DNA of 64,000 nt, from contig OX327693.1 in assembly GCA_946807835.1 (NCBI GenBank), forward strand, positions 10,991,501 through 11,055,500, read 5' to 3'. Position 1 is the stretch's first letter. Each line of letters opens with the position of its first letter. The DNA comes from Ailanthus altissimus. Taxonomy: Eukaryota; Streptophyta; Magnoliopsida; Sapindales; Simaroubaceae. Below the pieces are notes generated by a model. The model saw only the letters and a list, made by a program, of their open reading frames with translations, made no database searches and was not told the origin of the DNA. Of this stretch, positions 57,920 to 64,000 are shown piece after piece. The translations under genes were made by a program, and so were the position numbers.

Positions 57920-59195
57920 TCTTTTTAAGGGACAGAGTTAAGAGTTGGTTGATGTCATTACCGTTAAGATCCATATCGACGTAGGAAGATTTAGCACAAA
58001 AGTTCTTAGCCAAGTTCTTCCCACTAGTAAAGACAGCAAATATAGGGAATAACATCACCACATCAAGTCAGATTGATAGAGAGTCATTGTATGAGGCATG
58101 AGAGCACTTCAAGGATATGTTGAGGAAGTGTCCTCATCATAGAGTCCTTAAATGGCTATTAGTCCAAACATTCTACAATAGATTAGTAAGCTATTTGAAG
58201 ACCATTGTAGATGTTGTTACTGGAAGAACTTTAATGAATAAGTTTACAGATGAGGCTTATAATCTATCAGAAGATATGGCATCAAACAGTTACCAATGGC
58301 CAGCAGAGAAAGTTACACCTAAAAGAGTCACTTCTATATATGAAATTGACGCATTCAATGCATGGACAGCTCAAATCAATACTTTATCTAAAAAGTTTGA
58401 TGCATTGAATGGCGTCAAAATCTGATAAGTGACATACGACTTTTATAGTGATAACTACATGAATGGGCAGTGCATGGAAACAGTGAATTATGTAGATTAT
58501 TTCAATCATCAACAACCTAACCCACAATCAATTTCTACAATCCAGGGTGGAGAGATCATTCTAACTTCTCTTAGTGTAACAACTAAGGAGAGTTATTTAA
58601 ATCAATTAATCCTCCAGGATTCCAGCCACCATAAGAAAAGAAGCCTGCTTTAAAATATATGTTTATGTAATATATGAAGTCTAACGATGTTATCCTACAA
58701 AATTATTCAGCATCATTGAAGAATTTGGAGGTACAAATAGGATAACTTGCTACTGTAATTAATAAGAGACCTCAAGAAACTCTACCAAGTGATACCAAGA
58801 CAAGTCTATAGAAAGTGTAGAGTAATGTCAACCCATCAAATTACAAATTGGTAAGATCTTACATGAAAACACACAACCAACACCACTTCCAAAAATAAAA
58901 GAAAAGGAGATACTTGAACAATAAGAGGATGTACAACCATTTAGATAGCCTATTCATTTTTTTCAAAGGCTACAAAGGTGTAATACAAGTGTAGAAACTG
59001 AAAATTGTAGCAAGGCAATCCTGAAAGTGCAAAAAGAAAAGGTGGTCAGCATACAAGTGCAGAAAATACAAGTACTAATGTATAATATTAGCATATCACA
59101 CCTCCTCCATCATCCCCATAAAGGCTGCAAAATAGAGATCAGATAAGCAATTCTCTAAATTTATTGATTTTTTAAGAAATTACATATTAATCACC
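57920..59195 (+). pseudogene. Element J gag, N-terminal part missing
   Basis: Plus-strand reading: LFLRDRVKSWLMSLPLRSI, WEDLAQKFLAKFFPLVKTAN (with some Trp codons kept), SLYEA then a stop, EHFKDMLRKCPHHRVLKWLL, VQTFYNRLVSYLKTIVDVVT, YNLSEDMASNSYQWPAEKVT, YEIDAFNAWTAQINTLSKKF, then YDFYSDNYMNGQC (zinc knuckle with the first Cys pair lost), NYVDYFNHQQPNPQ, and from 58665 MKSNDVILQNYSASLKNLEV. Long open stretches (58117-58425 and 58429-58653) show the frame is fairly well kept. Confidence 0.85.
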
Positions 59196-59820
59196 ATTTT
59201 ATAGATACGCTCAAACAGATCCTAGTTACGTCAAGTTCGTGAAGAGCATCCTATCCAAGAAGATGAGACAAGAGAATTATAAGACCATAGCATTGGCAAT
59301 CATGACCTTGGAAAAGCTCTATGCGATCTAGGAACAAGTATCAATCTCATGCTTCTTTGTTTATAACAAGTTATGATTGAGAGAAGCGAAACCAATTAAT
59401 ATCACACTTCAACTTGTTGATCGCTTTCTCTCCTACCCAAAAGGAATTATAGAGGATGTGCCAGTAAATGTGGACAAATTTATTTTGCCTGCAGATTTCA
59501 TCATTCTAAACATGAAAGAAGACTAGAAGATCCCTATCATCCTTGGAAAACCCTTCTTAGCCATCAGACATATAGTTATAGATGTTCAAAAATGAGAGAT
59601 GACCACAAGCATACAAGATGACATTACAAGGATACAAGATGACACTGCAACCTTTAAAGTCTTCAAGGAAATCAAATTACCATCTAAGAGTGAAGACTAT
59701 GGTATCATTAATGTGATGCACCTAAACACCAAGAAGCTCAAAGACATAGAGATGATGAATCCTCGCATCACAAAGAAGGCGTTAAGGTATAGAAAAAGAA
59801 GAAAGAAGAAGAAGTAGTAG
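59196..59820 (+). pseudogene. Element J aspartic protease
   Basis: Plus-strand reading in shifting frames: NHDLGKALCDLGTSINLMLL (about 59300; active-site D-L-G present), LQLVDRFLSYPKGIIEDV (about 59410), DKFILPADFIILN, IPIILGKPFLAIRH (about 59530), then an open stretch (59599-59817) with IQDDTATFKVFKEIKLPSKS, LNTKKLKDIEMMNP and a Lys/Arg-rich end. A small duplication of 'atacaagatgacatta/actgca' occurs at 59619-59646. Confidence 0.8.
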
Positions 59821-61656
59821 TTTGATGAAAGGATAGAAGAGAATGGCACAAAACAACAACTTTGTTGGTCTAAGATTCAAGTCTTTACGGAGAAGCACAA
59901 GAAAGAGAAACAAGTTGCTAGCTGTAATCTAATAAAGAAAATGTGAAAACCAAAAGAAATAAAGTCCAACAAGCTCATATACAAAGATGTTTCCACCATT
60001 GACTTTGATCCTTCTTAAGAATAGAAAGAGTCCCGCTAATCCAACAACGTTAAATCAAGCACTTCTTGGGAGGCAACCCATATAATTGTTTTTTAATATT
60101 TATTTAGTTTCAGTTTTAGTTATGTTAGTTTCTTTTCTGTGTATGAATAAATTAGTAAGTCAAGAATTTAAGGAGGCAACACAAGCAATTGCAAGCGTTA
60201 AGAGCAAAGGAAACTGTAGTCACATTAATAGACTACAGTGCTACGATGCTTCAACTTCAATTACCAAGAGAGCTTTTCTTACTTTTAAATTTATTTTTTA
60301 GACATTAGGAAAAATGTCTAATTTAAGTTTAAGGGTTGGAAACACATTACTTATGTTTATTTTTGTTGCTTATATTGATTAGTTGTCTTGTAGAGTATTT
60401 TTTTTTTTTTTTGTTGAGAAGATGGTCATTAGTCCATGATAAAAAATAAAATATTGGCTGAATTTATTTTCACAAGTCTCTAGAAAATAATTGATACTTG
60501 AGATAATTCTTATATCATGAATCTTGAACTGATTTCACCTTTATTTTTTATTACTTATTTATGAGTACATTGAAATAAGCATGTATTAATTGAATTTTTG
60601 TGCTTAGAGATACTCTTTATACGTAAGTATTACACCACAGTCTCGAGGATCAACACTATAAAACTTACTTGATTACTATTTGAGGTAAAATTCTAGGAAT
60701 CACATGAATAGGAAAATGACATTAGGCCATCTTTGGATCGATTAAGCTTTTTCTAACCTACCTTATATGTATATTTATCCTTAGTTACTCTATTTGAGCC
60801 TAATTATCAAATTTTCTATTTAACCAAATTACAAGCCTTAAGCTTTTGAATTTGTTTATCCTAAAATCTACTAGTAGCACCATAAACGTTGAGTTTACTT
60901 AAGAATATTGTTAAAAGGAAAAAAGGTTGTATATGTGAAAAGGGTACTGAATTGTAAAGTAATAAGTCTTGAACGTGCATATCAATTTAAGCTTGAGGGT
61001 ATAAAAAAAGAGGAAACAAATGTTTAAATGCATAATACCCCTAGCTTAAAAAAAAAAGAAATTATTTGTAAAAGTGATTGAAATAAAAATGTGAATAATA
61101 TAAGTTTGGGGGAGAAGATAAATAATCAAGGAGGAGAATGAATTAAAAGGTTTCTAAGTAAAGTCTAAGTGTTCATAGTGTAAGTTGTGCTTCATATTTT
61201 TATCCTTATATCCCACCTTGACCTTAGCCTTACATTACAAGCTAATTAAAGTCCTAAATAGATCTCTAACATGTGTATTTCTACATTAGTGGAGAGTAAT
61301 ATGAATAGCAAGTTTATAGAAGTGTTATAAATGAAATATGTCGAAACATTATCTTTATGTATTTTCTTAAGTATTGAGTAAATCTATGTTATATTTAGCT
61401 AATTAATTGCTTATTACACACACACACAAGTGATCATTTATAAGGGAGAATGAATTACTTAATGAATGGTATAAGAATTATTGAAAGTTGATTATAAATT
61501 TCTAAAAAGTCTTATGCCTTTTAGTAGCCTTTGAGATTATAAGAGTGATTGTCTAATCAACCGAAGCTTATTTTTAATTTTAGTTTTTATTTTTTAGTTA
61601 TGAATATGTTGTGAATGTTTTTTTTTTTGTTTTGCTTGAGGAGGAGTAAAGTCTTT
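59821..61656 (+). other. Element J 3' noncoding region
   Basis: Noncoding, homologous to B (35257-37010, 37950-38030) and C. It includes the shared motif at 60047-60081 (ACGTTAAATCAAGC then ACTTCTTGGGAGGCAACCCA) and a short (CA)n run at 61416-61428. Confidence 0.7.
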
Positions 61657-61671
61657 AAATTTGGGGGTATT
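61657..61671 (+). promoter_or_regulatory. Element J polypurine tract
   Basis: AAATTTGGGGGTATT immediately precedes the TGATAGGGG start of the LTR; differs from B at one base. Confidence 0.85.
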
Positions 61672-63085
61672 TGATAGGGGGGTAAAACTACTAGTATGAC
61701 TTGTACCTAACTTTTATATTTTGCTCTAAATCAAGAATATTTGAATATTTAATTATATTTTTTTATCATAAATAGATGCACAACAGAAAATGTGATGTAT
61801 AAGAACATACGGGAGGCAAATCGGACATAAAACAAAGATGTTACGCTCAAATTACTAGAGCAACTAAACCATAGTTAGGCACCGCAGCACCTATGGCTAG
61901 GGCTGCAGCGCCCAAGTCAGCAGTTGGACACCGAAGAGCCTACAACTCAGCCCCATGGCACTAAGTAATGCTCCATGAAGTTTCATTTCTAGGTTTTGAT
62001 GCTGCAGCCCCAAGCCCCCAGCTCCACGGCACACATGCGAAGTATAAAATCCCCTCTCAACTCTCATTTTTGGACTTAGATTCAAAGCCCCTCACCCCTA
62101 AAGTTTCTTATACCTATAAAAATACTCTTTTGAGGGTCGAAACACAGACTTTGAAGAGGCAAAAACTTAGAGAAAGAATTAATAATACAAAAATTAAATA
62201 TCAAAGTTAAAGATTAAAAAATCAAGATCAAGATTCAACCTTCAAGTCAAAGAAAAGGGAGAAGCACATCGAAGAGTCACTTTGATTAGTTTTTCTACTA
62301 TTTCTTTATTATTATGTTCCTATTCTTGTTGATCTTTATAAATTGGTTAGATACTTTTAGTTATGTAATAAGCTAAATTATTCATCTAGGGTTAGACTAT
62401 GTAAACTTAGTATGGATTTGAATTTTGTTAATTCTTAGTTTATAATCTTAATACAATAAATTGATTCATTCAATCTGAATTTAATACTTTCATTATACCT
62501 GATAAATATTTTGAATGATTAAGGAACCATGATGAACTTGACGGATGGATTCATATGTTTAGCTTATGATAGTTTGATGCATGATCATAGGGTAACAACT
62601 ATGAGTTTCATCTAGGATAGACGTATATCTAAGTGGCATATATAGTACAATTTAGACTTGATCTTAATGAATTATATTCTAATTTGATTACCATAGACAT
62701 ATAGGTGATTGTTAGAATACGTAATATAGTCACTCGACCATCGACAGAGGCTGGTGATAAGATTAGTGTCTTAGCCAAAAATTGGTATTAAGAGATTAAC
62801 TAATAGGTTAATAAATTTAATGAAATACTATGAGACTAGTCAAAACTCTAAATTATCTTTGCTTGTGAATTCTAACTTTTATTTTTGTTTAGTTTAATTG
62901 ATAGAGTTAGATTAGTTAATTAAATTTTTTATTGTGATTTTTTGGATAAAAGTTATGTAGGTACAATTTTAGTACTTGATTTATACAATTAGACCACAGA
63001 TTCCCTGTAGGATGGATATCTAGACTTAAAATTCTATATTACTTGATACGATAGCGTGTGCTTGTACTTAGTTAGTATAGCATCA
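61672..63085 (+). repeat. Element J 3' LTR, 1414 bp
   Basis: Starts TGATAGGGGGG and ends GTATAGCATCA. Aligns in reverse with the B LTRs ('cctctgtcgatgg', 'catctaggatagacgtatatctaagtggcatat', 'agggttagactatg'). The GC island remnant (61876-62035: 'caccgcagcacc', 'ctgcagcgccc') is followed by a TATA-like CTATAAAAATA at 62114-62124. Confidence 0.85.
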
Positions 63086-64000
63086 ATCAAGTTTTTATGA
63101 GTTTTATAGATGATTACTCTAGGTTTATGTGGATTTACCCTTTACAATTAAAATCACAAGTACTACAAATCTTAAACACTTTCAAACAGATACTGAAGAA
63201 CTACTTGAAAGAAAAATTAGAACCTTTCAATCTGACAATGGTAGAAAGTTCATAACCTTAACTAAACACTTGCAAGAACAAAGAGTAACATAGATTTTCT
63301 TACCCATAAACACACCATCAAAATGGTAGGGTTGAGAGAAAGTCTAGACATATTGTTGAAACTAGATTAAGCCTAATGAAAAAAAGTCATATGCCTTTTA
63401 AACATTGGTAGAATGCCTTTGTTACTACAACATTTCTAATAAATAGAATGCCACTCCGTGTATTACATGGAAAGTTACCTTTTGAGTTGATCTTTAACCA
63501 TAATTTAACTGCGGTTATGAGAGTTTTTTGTAGCACTTGTTATCCACACTTAAGAGAGTATCACAAACATAAACTTGATTATTACACTAAAAAGTGAGTT
63601 TTCTTAGGATATAGTACTTCTCGCAAAGGTTACGAGTGTTTGAACTTGGATGGTAAGATATACATACCTAGATATGTCATTTTTAATGAAAATGAATTTT
63701 GTTTTGAGTCTGATAGCAACTTTAATTTGAAAACAACACTTAAACACAATCTTATGTCAAAAGTTTACCCTAGTCAACCTTTCATGCTTTAGAAATTTCA
63801 AAAATTCCAAAACATATTAGATACATTTCAAGTTTCTTCTCAATGTGTCAATAATTAAAATTGTCGAATTACAGTTCCAACTGAAGTAGAATATAACCTT
63901 GATACACATGAACCCTTAAATTTTGATTCTTGTTCACATTCAAGAGCCACTCAAAATGACAGAAATGAACTAGACACACTTGACCATGAAACTTCTATAG
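63086..64000 (+). pseudogene. Element K: Ty1/copia integrase remnant
   Basis: Plus strand, running off the window. Reading in one main frame: VFMSFIDDYSRFMWIYPLQL, KSQVLQILNTFKQ, an out-of-frame FQSDNGRKF (second catalytic Asp, about 63230), THHQNGRVERKSRHIVETRL (catalytic Glu, about 63330), AFVTTTFLINRMPLRVLHGK, CYPHLREYHKHKLDYYTKK, VFLGYSTSRKGYECLNLDGK and IYIPRYVIFNENEFCFESD (about 63700), then the linker toward RT. Same copia type as element G but on the opposite strand. The upstream portion is absent at the J LTR boundary. Confidence 0.85.

Larger units (their letters stand above)
57920..63085 (+). mobile_element. Element J: 5'-truncated gag-protease element, Athila-like
   Basis: Plus strand. 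It starts abruptly in gag at the junction with element G and continues through protease, 3' noncoding region, polypurine tract and a complete 3' LTR. It has the same layout as B and C, without RT or integrase. More diverged than B; the GC island of its LTR is partly mutated to TG and CA. Confidence 0.8.

Overview
The window is nuclear DNA from a flowering plant, most likely a eudicot. It is AT-rich and consists almost entirely of nested, decayed LTR retrotransposons. I found no host protein-coding gene, rRNA gene, tRNA gene or CRISPR array. The plant assignment rests on element types: a Tat-lineage Ty3/gypsy element with two RNase H regions and an antisense ORF, Athila-like gag-protease elements with a tRNA-Asp primer site, a Tekay/Del-like solo LTR, and several Ty1/copia elements with initiator-Met-tRNA primer sites. 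Element letters below (A to L, plus S) are mine.

Layout. 1-1256: AT-rich flank. 1257-16164: element A, a Tat-like gypsy element on the minus strand with both LTRs, gag, protease, RT, RNase H, integrase and an antisense (plus-strand) ORF remnant; a 5' fragment of an Athila-like element (L, about 12017-14102) sits inside its gag. About 16990-30973: element D, a Ty1/copia element on the minus strand. D is interrupted by a 2.7-kb Tekay-like solo LTR (18574-21291, duplication CTAAG) and by a gutted Ale-like copia element (E, 25161-27100). 31490-45787: element C, an Athila-like gag-protease element on the minus strand, split by a complete copy of the same type (B, 33851-41942, duplication ACTCT). 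B in turn carries a solo LTR (S, 37016-37944, duplication GGCAG). 45788-57919: copia element G on the minus strand, split between RT and integrase by copia element I (46377-55622). I carries the solo LTR H (46390-48612, duplication GTTAT) 13 bp inside its left LTR, and a GC-richer, organelle-like segment (about 51010-51570) inside its RNase H. 57920-63085: a third gag-protease element (J) on the plus strand, truncated at its 5' end. 63086-64000: copia integrase remnant K on the plus strand.

The most notable feature is the B/C/J group. Three separately inserted copies share one architecture: gag, then protease, then a long 3' noncoding region, a polypurine tract and a roughly 1.4-kb LTR, with no reverse transcriptase or integrase. 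Because all three lack the same block, the loss looks ancestral, and the family probably moves using enzymes supplied by related elements. Every coding region in the window is broken by stops, frameshifts or deletions. In the best copy (B), every premature stop lies where relatives have Trp or Gln, as expected from deamination of methylated cytosines in silenced DNA.
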